From assembly GCA_949297665.1 (NCBI GenBank), contig CASFTO010000007.1, positions 1 to 37,337 of the forward strand: a stretch of DNA of 37,337 bases. Reading direction: 5' to 3'. Shown piece after piece: positions 23,533 through 31,033 of this stretch (position 1 is its first letter; each line of letters starts with the position of its first letter). This DNA is from an uncultured Alphaproteobacteria bacterium (GTDB taxonomy: Bacteria > Pseudomonadota > Alphaproteobacteria > RF32 > CAG-239). A model generated the notes under the pieces. It was not told the DNA's origin and ran no database searches. It saw only the letters and a program-made list of their open reading frames with translations. The translations under genes and the position numbers were made by a program.

Positions 23533-24396
23533 TTACGCCGCTGTTTTATGACGATTAGCCATCAAAAGTTTCAAAACTCTATCAACTGTTTCTTTCAAGT
23601 TTTTACGCTCAACCACAATATCTACCATACCATGTTCTTTAAGATACTCAGCAGTTTGGAAACCTTCTGGCAATTTTTCACGAATAGTTTGTTCAATCAC
23701 GCGCTTACCGGCAAAACCAATCATCGCCCCCTTCTCAGCAATATGAACATCACCAATCATCGCAAACGAAGCCGAAACACCACCGGTCGTCGGATCAGTA
23801 AAGATAGAAATATAAGGCAAACCTTTTTCTTTAACCCGATTAATAGCCGCCGTAGTACGCGCCATTTGCATCAAAGAGAGCATACCTTCTTGCATACGAG
23901 CCCCACCGGAAGCACTGGCAATAATCAACGGACAATCATGATTATACGCATAATCGGCAGCAGCTACAATTCCTTCACCGACAGCCGTCCCCATAGATCC
24001 CCCCATAAAAGAAAAGTCCATAGCGGCAACAACAGCATCTATACCTGCAACTTTACCGGTACCGACTTTAATTGCGTCGTTATTTCCCGTTTTTTTACGA
24101 TAAACTTTAAGTCTGTCGGTATAGCGCTGTGTATCTTTAAACTTCAACGGATCTTCTTTAACCGAGGGCAATATCATCTCGGAATAGATACCGTCATCAA
24201 AAAGTTGTTTTAAACGTTTATCAACATAAAGGCGCAAATGATGTCCGCACTTAGTGCAAACATACATAGATTGCTTCAACTCTTTAGAGAAGAGCATTTG
24301 TCCACATTCCGGACATTTAACCCATAAATCATCAGAAATTTCTTTCGGGGTTGTTTTCTTAATTTTAGGTCTGACAATATCAGTTAACCAATTCAT
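23533..24396 (-). CDS. accD: AccD, acetyl-CoA carboxylase carboxyltransferase beta subunit
   Basis: With AccA it transfers carboxyl from biotin to acetyl-CoA, making malonyl-CoA, the first step of fatty acid synthesis. The 287-residue protein has the four-cysteine zinc ribbon at the N-terminus (Cys28, Cys31, Cys47, Cys50). The crotonase-like carboxyltransferase core follows: MGGSMGTAVGEGIVAA, ASGGARMQEG, and TDPTTGGVSASFAMIGDVHI. The ATG has GCGAGG 6 bases upstream. It follows lapA by 33 bases. In many alphaproteobacteria the trpFBA genes lie between lapA and accD, and folC follows accD; neither is here. Confidence 0.97.
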   Translation of the reverse strand: MNWLTDIVRPKIKKTTPKEISDDLWVKCPECGQMLFSKELKQSMYVCTKCGHHLRLYVDKRLKQLFDDGIYSEMILPSVKEDPLKFKDTQRYTDRLKVYRKKTGNNDAIKVGTGKVAGIDAVVAAMDFSFMGGSMGTAVGEGIVAAADYAYNHDCPLIIASASGGARMQEGMLSLMQMARTTAAINRVKEKGLPYISIFTDPTTGGVSASFAMIGDVHIAEKGAMIGFAGKRVIEQTIREKLPEGFQTAEYLKEHGMVDIVVERKNLKETVDRVLKLLMANRHKTAA

Positions 24397-24429
24397 GATT
24401 TACCTCGCTTTAGTTCTTTTTTTTATTAC

Positions 24430-24813
24430 TCATTTATCATCCACAGAGGGCTTAGAAAACCACCCTTTAATTTTACGATTAAGCGAAAAACCGTTTACAC
24501 GTTCATTTTTTTCTTCCTGCAAAGAAGTAATTTGCTGATTTAATTTTTCGTGTTCTTGATTAAGTTTTTCATGTTCTTTAGAAAGCAATTTATTTTCTTT
24601 TTTCTGTTTTCTGACCATAGCTCTGAGAGGAGCGTAAGCAGCCCAAGCCGACAATCTTCCGCAAAGATATCCCACGCAAAACAGCACAAGATAGACGACG
24701 CTGACAGCGACAGTCAGATTATCCTGCGGTATAGGCCAGACATTAACCATTTCATTATTCTGCACCAAAAAAACGAAGAACAATGCCATAAGTAAGATTT
24801 TAATCAGCCACAT
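24430..24813 (-). CDS. lapA: LapA-domain (DUF1049) inner-membrane protein
   Basis: Short membrane protein, 127 residues, with two N-terminal helices (about 2-17 and 35-55) and the family motif FVFLVQNNEMVNVWPIP. A charged cytosolic coiled coil follows that includes a tandem seven-residue repeat (EHEKLNQ twice). LapA proteins help regulate LPS synthesis with LapB in enterobacteria. The gene lies 26 bases downstream of ihfB, as in many Proteobacteria; no lapB is seen here. The ATG at 24811-24813 follows GGAGG. The coiled-coil tail is longer than in the minimal family members. Confidence 0.85.
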   Translation of the reverse strand: MWLIKILLMALFFVFLVQNNEMVNVWPIPQDNLTVAVSVVYLVLFCVGYLCGRLSAWAAYAPLRAMVRKQKKENKLLSKEHEKLNQEHEKLNQQITSLQEEKNERVNGFSLNRKIKGWFSKPSVDDK

Positions 24814-24839
24814 ACAACCTCCAATCAGGCAGAAAAGGA

Positions 24840-25121
24840 TTAATTTTCGTTCATTTTCTCGTGTAATTCTTTACCAACGCGAAAATGTACAATATTACGA
24901 TTACCGATTTTCACTTTATCGCCGGTTCTCGGGTTCTGAGCGATTCTCGGAGCGCGTTTATGAATTGAAAACACTCCGAAGCCTCTGAATTCGACACGAT
25001 CGCCTTTAGCCAAAGCGCTCGTCATGCTAGAAAAAATAACACTGACAATTCTTTCAATATCGCTTAACAGAAGGTTAGGATTTTTCTTAGCAATATTTTC
25101 AATCAATTCGGATCTAGTCAC
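24840..25121 (-). CDS. ihfB: IhfB, integration host factor beta subunit
   Basis: DNA-bending protein that works as a heterodimer with IhfA in replication, transcription and recombination. The 93-residue sequence has TRSELIENIAKKNP, the dimerisation helices, GDRVEFRGFGVFSIHKRAPR and the DNA-wrapping arm AQNPRTGDKVKI. These fit the beta subunit better than HU or IhfA. The start is a GTG at 25119-25121 with AAAGAGG 6 bases upstream. ihfB followed by lapA is the usual arrangement. Confidence 0.92.
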   Translation of the reverse strand: MTRSELIENIAKKNPNLLLSDIERIVSVIFSSMTSALAKGDRVEFRGFGVFSIHKRAPRIAQNPRTGDKVKIGNRNIVHFRVGKELHEKMNEN

Positions 25122-25214
25122 GGCAAACCTCTTTCATAAATAAGATAAACATAAACAAATTCCATTAGAATAGGTATCTAACACCAATTTTATAACATAT
25201 CTATAATTTTTTAC

Positions 25215-25871
25215 TCATTTTACACAAGTGTCAGCCCCTCTTATATACAGCGGTTTGGGAAAATCAAGCATTTTCTGCAAATATTTTTGATAAACGGTGC
25301 GAAAGAGCGCCTCTACATCCATCACATCCACAATTTCGACCTGCTTAATTTGCAAGCCTAAAGAAAGAGAAAGCAGCCTCTCCACGCCATCACCGATAAA
25401 GCTGACCTGTTTCCCTCTGAGTTTACGAGCGATTTCCTCACGCGTCAATGCCAGCGGCTCAGAAATTTTCTTTAAATTCTCATCAAACAACTGAAAATAA
25501 AAATCCTCACGTTTCGTTTCAATCACGACCGCATTATAAAAAGCCCTATCTTTTTCTTTAAGCATATTAGCATAAACATCAAACGCCGTCACGCCGGTCA
25601 GTTTCAGTTGCGGTGCGCCCAACCCCAAACCACGCGCAAAAGCCAAACCGGAACGCACTCCGGTAAAAGACCCCGGTCCCGTACAAACGCCCAACAATTC
25701 GACATCAGCCATTTTCAGTTTATTATCCTTAAGAATTTGCGCCACACCGACGGCTAAATGTTCCGCCTGTCCAAACTCTTCATTTTTCTCTATTTTCTGC
25801 ACACATTTTTCATCTTTATAAAGTGCCAAAGCCAACCCGTTTCCGGTTGTATCAAAAACCAACGTATACAT
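25215..25871 (-). CDS. tsaB: TsaB, tRNA threonylcarbamoyladenosine biosynthesis protein
   Basis: Partner of TsaD and TsaE in making t6A37 of ANN-decoding tRNAs, in the cytosol. It has an ASKHA-type fold and starts MYTLVFDTTGNGLALALY. The characteristic GVCTGPGSFTGVRSGLAFARG follows, with a C-terminal PLYIRG. The ATG at 25869-25871 (218 residues) has GAAAGAG 8 bases upstream and begins exactly where family members begin. The frame is open 14 codons further up, but that extension is unlikely to be used. Divergent from the PAS gene. Confidence 0.95.
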   Translation of the reverse strand: MYTLVFDTTGNGLALALYKDEKCVQKIEKNEEFGQAEHLAVGVAQILKDNKLKMADVELLGVCTGPGSFTGVRSGLAFARGLGLGAPQLKLTGVTAFDVYANMLKEKDRAFYNAVVIETKREDFYFQLFDENLKKISEPLALTREEIARKLRGKQVSFIGDGVERLLSLSLGLQIKQVEIVDVMDVEALFRTVYQKYLQKMLDFPKPLYIRGADTCVK

Positions 25872-26042
25872 ATTGTTCACTCTTTCAATTTTTAATTTGC
25901 TATCGCCAAACAAATATCATAGAACTAGCTATATAATAAAACAAAAAAACAAACAACCGAAATTTTTAACCCAAAACTTAAAAAAGCATTTTTACCCCGT
26001 CGGTATAGAGCGCGCCCGAAAAGAAGAAACGGAAAGGATAAA

Positions 26043-27665
26043 ATGACAATAGAAACACTGACAACATTGCTGTATATATGGCTATCAATAAGTTTGGTAT
26101 TTCCGTTATTAGCCGTCATTTTAATTCGTCGCAACCGCAAGCTGAAGAACGATTTATCCAAACAAGACATCGCCACGCGTCATTATGAAGAAATGTTGTA
26201 CGCCTCAAAAGACGGCTACCTGACTCTATCCATATACAAAAACAAAGAATATCAATACTGTTCACGTCGTTTAGCCACCATGCTAAATTTGCCGAGCGGC
26301 GAACAAAGCCCCCTAAACGAGATACTTTCAGCATTTACCCGCACCGATTCGGAAAAATTAAGCAGTATGTTCAATAACTTAAAGAAGAATGGTTTAAGTT
26401 TTGAAGTTTTAGCCCACAGCAACAACCACAAGACCTTTGTCGTAACGGGAGTACGCATAAACTCGTCCGATTCGCAAATAAACAGCAACTGTCTATGGTT
26501 CAGAGATATCACGCGAGAAACCAATTTCATCGATCGCGCAACGGAAGAAGCCTTATTAAGTCGCAAAGAGGTTGAAGATTTTAGAATATTAATTGACAAT
26601 CTCCCCTATCCGATATGGTTGCGAGATTCGTCATTAAATATTCGAATTTTAAACCGCCAATACCTAAATTTATTAGGATTAAAAAATTTCAAAGACATCA
26701 CGCCGGAAAACAGCACATTACGAGATTTAGGCAACACGTCAAACTTATTGGAATTAGCCAAAACCGCCAAAGAATCAAACACCCCGCAGAAAAAACAAAT
26801 CAACATTATAAACAACGGAGAATTAAAGAAGTATGAGATAACGGAAACCCCCTACTACGATTCGTCACTCAAGACCTCCCACACCATCGGTTCATTAATA
26901 GACATCACGGGTTTTGACGAAGTAAAACGCAATTATCAAGTCCACTTAGATACGCACTTAGACATATTAAGCTCATTAGACACGGCATTTTGCATCATAA
27001 ATACGAAACACGAGTTTACATTTGGAAACACGGCTTTTTTGAAATTATGGAATTTACCGAATAACTTTTTAGACAACCCACAGCATTACAACCTATTTTT
27101 AGATAAGATTCGCGAGCAAAAGACCTTACCCGAAGTATCGGATTTCAAGGCGTATAAAGATGAAGAAAACAAGGCCTTCGATTCATTAACCGAACAAAAG
27201 GAAGATTTATTATATATACCGGACGGCAGGACATTCCGCCGCATTCGCGCGCCCCATCCGGACGGAACGATTATCGCCTATGAAGATATAACCGACCGCT
27301 TAGCCGCAGCCAGGCATCTAAGCGATTTAATTGCGGTTCAACGAGACATCTTAGATAACATTGACGATTCCGTAATTATCTTCACACCGAATTTACGCCT
27401 CAAGACCTACAACAGTTCGTTCTTAAGTTTATGGGGAATAGCCGAAACCGAAATACAAGACACACCGGCAATCCGCGACATACTGGATAAACAAAAAAAG
27501 AAGCTACCGGAATTGGAAGACTGGCAAACTTTCAGAGAAGACATGTTAAAACACATAACCACCTGCACACCGTTTACATTAAAAATGCGCAGTAAGCAAA
27601 AATTAAAAGTAACCCCGGTAATATTGGCCGATACCTGTTTAATGATTACCTACCATCGCGAATAA
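26043..27665 (+). CDS. Membrane-anchored multi-PAS protein without histidine-kinase domain
   Basis: A 540-residue protein with one N-terminal membrane helix (about 6-28) followed by about four PAS-like domains (roughly 45-160, 175-290, 305-415, 430-540). Typical PAS phrases are visible: LWFRDITRETNF, IDNLPYPIWLRDSSLNIRIL, SLDTAFCIINTKHEFTFGNT, GTIIAYEDITDRLAA and DDSVIIFTPNLRLKTYNSSF. It resembles the sensor half of long alphaproteobacterial PAS histidine kinases found near the t6A genes. However, it ends directly after the last PAS: no H-box, HATPase, GGDEF or EAL domain follows, and the next gene does not supply one. The ATG has AAAGGA about 5 bases upstream. It may signal through protein-protein contacts or be a decayed kinase. 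Confidence 0.8.
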   Translation: MTIETLTTLLYIWLSISLVFPLLAVILIRRNRKLKNDLSKQDIATRHYEEMLYASKDGYLTLSIYKNKEYQYCSRRLATMLNLPSGEQSPLNEILSAFTRTDSEKLSSMFNNLKKNGLSFEVLAHSNNHKTFVVTGVRINSSDSQINSNCLWFRDITRETNFIDRATEEALLSRKEVEDFRILIDNLPYPIWLRDSSLNIRILNRQYLNLLGLKNFKDITPENSTLRDLGNTSNLLELAKTAKESNTPQKKQINIINNGELKKYEITETPYYDSSLKTSHTIGSLIDITGFDEVKRNYQVHLDTHLDILSSLDTAFCIINTKHEFTFGNTAFLKLWNLPNNFLDNPQHYNLFLDKIREQKTLPEVSDFKAYKDEENKAFDSLTEQKEDLLYIPDGRTFRRIRAPHPDGTIIAYEDITDRLAAARHLSDLIAVQRDILDNIDDSVIIFTPNLRLKTYNSSFLSLWGIAETEIQDTPAIRDILDKQKKKLPELEDWQTFREDMLKHITTCTPFTLKMRSKQKLKVTPVILADTCLMITYHRE

Positions 27666-27695
27666 TCAAGCAACTACACGCAAAGGAGAAAAACA

Positions 27696-28385
27696 ATGAC
27701 GGGAAAACTCGCCCCCAACAAAAAAGAACTGATAAACTGGGAAAAGAAGAGCGTTTCCGATGCTGAGCGCATTAGCAAAAGATTAGAAGGGCGAGCCGAA
27801 TTGGAAGATGCCGCCACAACGGAAAACACCGCTCAACTACGCAAGCCTGCCGCGCCCACCCCCTCCCCGCAAGCCTTAAACCGTCTCCGCAAAAAAATCA
27901 AAGAAGTCTATGACGAAGAAGATGAAGAGGAAGGAAACACATTTTTCAACATCAATTTATTAGATAATGAAGAAATATATGACGCAAAACAAGCTCGCGC
28001 CCGTCAAGAAAAAGAAACGATAAGGATAACCCAAGAACAACACACGGCCGGAAAGTTAAACGCCGTAATGAGTGCAAACATGGCAGCCAAAGCAAGCCCC
28101 AAACACAACACATTCACTCCCAAGACTTCTCATCCGCAAGACATCTCTGCCTCCACGTCATCCCCAACCCGTCGGCAACTTCTAAAACAAAAGAAAATTC
28201 CCGCTACCGCACCAAACATCCCCACACCCACCGACGAAGAAACAGAAGAAAACGAATTGGCTAAATTAATCCTAAAAAAGTCCGGACGTCGCACCCCGAC
28301 CAAAAGATTATCCGAACATCTAAAAGAAAATACGCCCCAACAAAATTCAGGATTAAGTTATGACACCGGCAAAGAAAACGACTAA
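27696..28385 (+). CDS. Disordered hypothetical protein
   Basis: Unrecognised 229-residue cytosolic protein, mostly low-complexity: Lys/Glu-rich at the start, an acidic patch (YDEEDEEEG), a possible short motif TFFNINLLDNEE, then Ser/Thr/Pro-rich sequence and a basic C-terminal stretch (KKSGRRTPTKRLSEHLKE). It follows the PAS gene by 30 bases with AAAGGAG upstream of the ATG, so the two are probably co-transcribed. It may be a partner or scaffold for the PAS protein. No catalytic motif is visible. Confidence 0.7.
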   Translation: MTGKLAPNKKELINWEKKSVSDAERISKRLEGRAELEDAATTENTAQLRKPAAPTPSPQALNRLRKKIKEVYDEEDEEEGNTFFNINLLDNEEIYDAKQARARQEKETIRITQEQHTAGKLNAVMSANMAAKASPKHNTFTPKTSHPQDISASTSSPTRRQLLKQKKIPATAPNIPTPTDEETEENELAKLILKKSGRRTPTKRLSEHLKENTPQQNSGLSYDTGKEND

Positions 28386-28401
28386 GTCAGAATAAACTTA
28401 A

Positions 28402-28430
28402 TTGACACTTATAAAAGTTTGTGATATTCT
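28402..28430 (+). promoter_or_regulatory. Strong sigma-70 promoter of the EIIA-HPr-methyltransferase operon
   Basis: A perfect -35 TTGACA (28402-28407), a 17-base spacer and TATTCT (28425-28430), about 33 bases before the first ATG. This is one of the best promoter matches in the window. Confidence 0.8.
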
Positions 28431-28469
28431 AGATAGCGTTGGTAACATTAATTAGACAAGAGCCGAAAC

Positions 28470-28886
28470 ATGGAAAATCAGTACTACACATTAATAGAGA
28501 AACAAGATTTTTTTGAAATCATAGAAAACAAATTCGGGGAATTAGCCATATTCATCGACGCCCGTAAGGATAGTCCGATTAACCCGATGTTAGAATATGA
28601 CGGTAAGAATACCGCATTACTAAAGAGAGATGGCAAAATTGCGGTAAAATTGGAAGGAATAAACGGAGAAACTGGTTCCGTATTAGCCGAGTCGGAATTT
28701 GTAATGATTGTAGAGATAAACGGCGAAACGGTAGAACGCACTTATGCCGTACCTGTAGACACCGTAGAAGAATTTTCGTTTAAAGGACGCCAAACCCGAG
28801 CCGATGAATTAGAGCGCATCAAGAGCAAACAAGAAATCATTGAGGCTTTCGGTGCGGTTAAAATCTGGAAAAGTGGAGCAAAATAA
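28470..28886 (+). CDS. Hypothetical protein, first gene of the PTS operon
   Basis: Unrecognised 138-residue soluble protein, predicted mostly beta with a helical C-terminus (DELERIKSKQEIIEAFGAVK). No signal peptide, membrane segment or known catalytic motif is visible. It sits where many alphaproteobacteria have hprK before EIIA and HPr, but it shows no P-loop and is not HprK. Its stop is immediately followed by the EIIA start codon, so the two are tightly coupled. A role connected with the PTS is likely by position only. Confidence 0.75.
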   Translation: MENQYYTLIEKQDFFEIIENKFGELAIFIDARKDSPINPMLEYDGKNTALLKRDGKIAVKLEGINGETGSVLAESEFVMIVEINGETVERTYAVPVDTVEEFSFKGRQTRADELERIKSKQEIIEAFGAVKIWKSGAK

Positions 28887-29285
28887 ATGATAGGAATAGT
28901 GTTGGTCACACACGGTCGCCTGGCCGATGAATTCAAATCTGCAATGCAACACATCGTCGGCCCGCAAGAACAAATAGAAACAGCTTGTATCGGCCCGAAT
29001 GACGATATGAACGAACGTCGCAATGATATTTTGAATAAAGTACAAAACGTAGACAGCGGAGATGGTGTTATCGTATTGACCGACATGTTCGGCGGTACAC
29101 CATCAAATTTAGCCATATCAATAATGGACAGAGCCAAAGTGGAAGTAATTGCGGGTATCAATCTGCCGATGTTGGTAAAGTTAAATACATTGCGTAAAGA
29201 AAAAGGCTTAAAAGAAGCGGTAAGCGGAGCGAAAGAAGCCGGCATTAAATATATCACCATAGCCTCTGAATTACTGGGAAAATAA
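28887..29285 (+). CDS. Mannose-type PTS EIIA domain protein
   Basis: A 132-residue phosphocarrier of the EIIA-Man fold. The phosphorylated histidine is His9 in IGIVLVTHGRLADEF. IVLTDMFGGTPSNLA is the other family hallmark. No EIIB, EIIC or EIID transporter genes are nearby, so as in many alphaproteobacteria it is probably regulatory rather than a sugar transporter. The ATG directly abuts the preceding stop; GGAG lies about 8 bases upstream. HPr follows after two bases. Confidence 0.93.
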   Translation: MIGIVLVTHGRLADEFKSAMQHIVGPQEQIETACIGPNDDMNERRNDILNKVQNVDSGDGVIVLTDMFGGTPSNLAISIMDRAKVEVIAGINLPMLVKLNTLRKEKGLKEAVSGAKEAGIKYITIASELLGK

Positions 29286-29287
29286 AG

Positions 29288-29566
29288 ATGAGCGAGAAAA
29301 TCTGCGTAGAATTAAATATAATAAACGAAAGAGGATTACACGCCAGAGCCGCAGCCAGCTTTGTCAAAGCAATAGCGGGACTGAACGCGGAAGTAGAAGT
29401 TGAAAGACTTGGACAAACGGTGGAAGGAAATTCCATCATGGGTTTAATGATGTTAGCCGCGGCCAAAGGCACAACCATAAAAGTAAGTGCCAGCGGTGAA
29501 GATGCCGCCCAAGCAATAAGCAATTTAACCGAGCTGGTAAATAACAAGTTTGGCGAAAATCAATGA
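29288..29566 (+). CDS. ptsH: HPr phosphocarrier protein
   Basis: A 92-residue HPr that carries phosphate from Enzyme I to EIIA. The active His18 lies in INERGLHARAA, and the regulatory serine (Ser49, equivalent to Ser46 of other HPr proteins) lies in EGNSIMGLMMLAA. Retention of the serine motif suggests control by an HPr kinase encoded elsewhere. Neither ptsI nor hprK is in the window. The last codons overlap the methyltransferase start as ATGA, implying coupled translation. Confidence 0.95.
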   Translation: MSEKICVELNIINERGLHARAAASFVKAIAGLNAEVEVERLGQTVEGNSIMGLMMLAAAKGTTIKVSASGEDAAQAISNLTELVNNKFGENQ

Positions 29567-30495
29567 CATCGACACCGGCCCCCCGCAACAAAACCATTAT
29601 ATTAAGCCCAGAAGAAGTCGATGAATATTCATCAAGAGCATTAACACTGACTAAAAAAGCAAAAGTCAGTGAAATTTTAAACCGCACCATCTGGCAAGAC
29701 ACATTTGAAGCCCTAAAATTTTTACCGGCGAATTTTGCGGATTTGGTTGTTGTCGATCCGCCATATAACCTAACCAAAAAGTTCGGCACCAAAGAATTTA
29801 AGTCGATGGACTGGAACGACTACAAACGTTGGATGGATAAATGGCTGGCGGAAGTTTTTATATCTTTAAAACCGAACGGTAGTTTGTATATCTGCTCAGA
29901 TTGGAACACGTCAATTGCCATACCGGAAATTGCCGGCAAATATTTCCTACTAAAAAACAGAATAACATGGGAACGCGAAAAAGGTCGCAGTTCAGGCAAC
30001 AATTGGAAGAATTGCATTGAAGACATCTGGTTTTTTACCAAATCAAGTGAATACACCTTTAATTTAGATGCTGTCAAATTAAAACGGCCGGTTTTAGCGC
30101 CGTACAAAGATGATAACGGGCTTCCGAAAGACTGGCAGGAAGACGATGAGGAAGAAGGAAAAAAATATCGCCTGACCGCCCCATCAAATTTATGGACTGA
30201 CATTTCGATTCCGTTCTGGTCGATGTCAGAAAACACCCCTCATCCCACGCAAAAACCGGAAAAATTGATTGCCAAATTGATTCTAGCCTCGAGCAACAAA
30301 GGAGATGTGGTATTTGATCCGTTTTTAGGTTCTGGCACAACCTCGGTAACTGCGGCCAAATTAGGACGTCGATATGTAGGTATTGAACGAGAAAAAGAGT
30401 ATGTGGCATTGGCAGAAAAAAGATTGGAAATGGCACAAAGCGATACAAGCATCCAAGGCTACGAAGACGGCGTTTTTAAACTCCGGCATGCATAA
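29563..30495 (+). CDS. Beta-class DNA methyltransferase, probably N6-adenine specific
   Basis: A 310-residue enzyme with the permuted beta-class order: catalytic motif DPPY at residues 65-68 (LVVVDPPYNLTKKF), target-recognition region in the middle, HPTQKP at 227-232, and SAM-binding FDPFLGSGTT at 251-260. DPPY rather than SPPY suggests adenine N6. It is not an obvious CcrM: the C-terminal extension of about 80 residues found in CcrM is missing and the target region differs. No restriction endonuclease gene is adjacent, so it appears solitary. Its start overlaps the HPr stop (ATGA), making it part of a PTS operon, an unusual setting. Target site unknown. Confidence 0.9.
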   Translation: MTSTPAPRNKTIILSPEEVDEYSSRALTLTKKAKVSEILNRTIWQDTFEALKFLPANFADLVVVDPPYNLTKKFGTKEFKSMDWNDYKRWMDKWLAEVFISLKPNGSLYICSDWNTSIAIPEIAGKYFLLKNRITWEREKGRSSGNNWKNCIEDIWFFTKSSEYTFNLDAVKLKRPVLAPYKDDNGLPKDWQEDDEEEGKKYRLTAPSNLWTDISIPFWSMSENTPHPTQKPEKLIAKLILASSNKGDVVFDPFLGSGTTSVTAAKLGRRYVGIEREKEYVALAEKRLEMAQSDTSIQGYEDGVFKLRHA

Positions 30496-30652
30496 ATAGG
30501 ACTTTTCAACAAGCAAAAAATAATCATTCTCTCCCCTCTCAAGAACTCTATCAGTAGCAAATTTCCCTAAATAAGATTAAATTTTCTACCAATCACAAAT
30601 CCCCTTATAAAGATTTTTTTTACACTTTCAAACAGAAAGAATAAAAAAAATA

Positions 30653-30681
30653 TTGCAAAAACATATAACGTAATATATAGT
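30653..30681 (+). promoter_or_regulatory. Sigma-70 promoter of a small RNA
   Basis: TTGCAA (30653-30658), a 17-base spacer and TATAGT (30676-30681). Transcription should start near 30687. Confidence 0.7.
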
Positions 30682-30686
30682 TACAG

Positions 30687-30868
30687 CTGAATTTAATAAG
30701 GACATTAGATTCAGGGCATCAGAATCCCTTAAGCAATGAACCCAAAGAGGTAAAAAATAAGTCACGTCCGGACGGATGTCGACGAATAAGAGTTATCAAA
30801 TAAGTCGAGCCGTCAATTGCTTACGGTTTCTGAACATCCGCCCGCCTTATAACTGCGGGCATTTTTTT
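30687..30868 (+). ncRNA. Structured small RNA, unidentified, about 182 nt
   Basis: This lies in the 538-base gap between the methyltransferase and ftsH. It is bounded by a good promoter and an intrinsic terminator (GCCCGC 30840-30845, GCGGGC 30855-30860, seven T). There is no open frame of note. Long-range pairing is strong: CAGAATCC...TAAGCAAT in the 5' half can pair with ATTGCTTACGGTTTCTG in the 3' half, with one mismatch and a small internal loop. Inside, GACGG/CCGTC and TCGAC/GTCGA stack into a second helix, and CGTCCGGACG is self-complementary. The length is like 6S RNA, but I could not confirm its central bubble. It lacks the 4.5S SRP loop and is too short for RNase P or a one-piece tmRNA. 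ftsH has a separate promoter downstream, so a riboswitch is unlikely. Confidence 0.75.
30840..30868 (+). terminator. Terminator of the small RNA
   Basis: A six-pair GC-rich stem, GCCCGC with GCGGGC, around a nine-base loop and followed by A and seven T. Confidence 0.92.
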
Positions 30869-30935
30869 ATATAAAATTCCATCTCTATATACAAGTCAAT
30901 CTACCCCCAAATTTTCCCTAAAATAAAAATAGCTA

Positions 30936-30966
30936 TTGAGTTTTAAGCGAGTTCACTCTATATAAT
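30936..30966 (+). promoter_or_regulatory. Promoter of ftsH
   Basis: TTGAGT (30936-30941), a 17-base spacer and TATATA (30959-30964), overlapping TATAAT (30961-30966). The leader is about 65 bases. Confidence 0.6.
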
Positions 30967-31033
30967 ATAAGTGAAAAACTAGAGTTATACACGCCCTTAA
31001 TCAGGGAAATACATAAAAGGGAAATGAAAATAG

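Noticed and set aside
29563..30495. Identification of the methyltransferase as CcrM
   Set aside because: It lacks the C-terminal extension and its recognition region differs. Only general beta-class motifs are shared.
30687..30868. Riboswitch for ftsH
   Set aside because: The element ends in a complete terminator and ftsH has its own promoter after it, so it does not look like a leader of ftsH.
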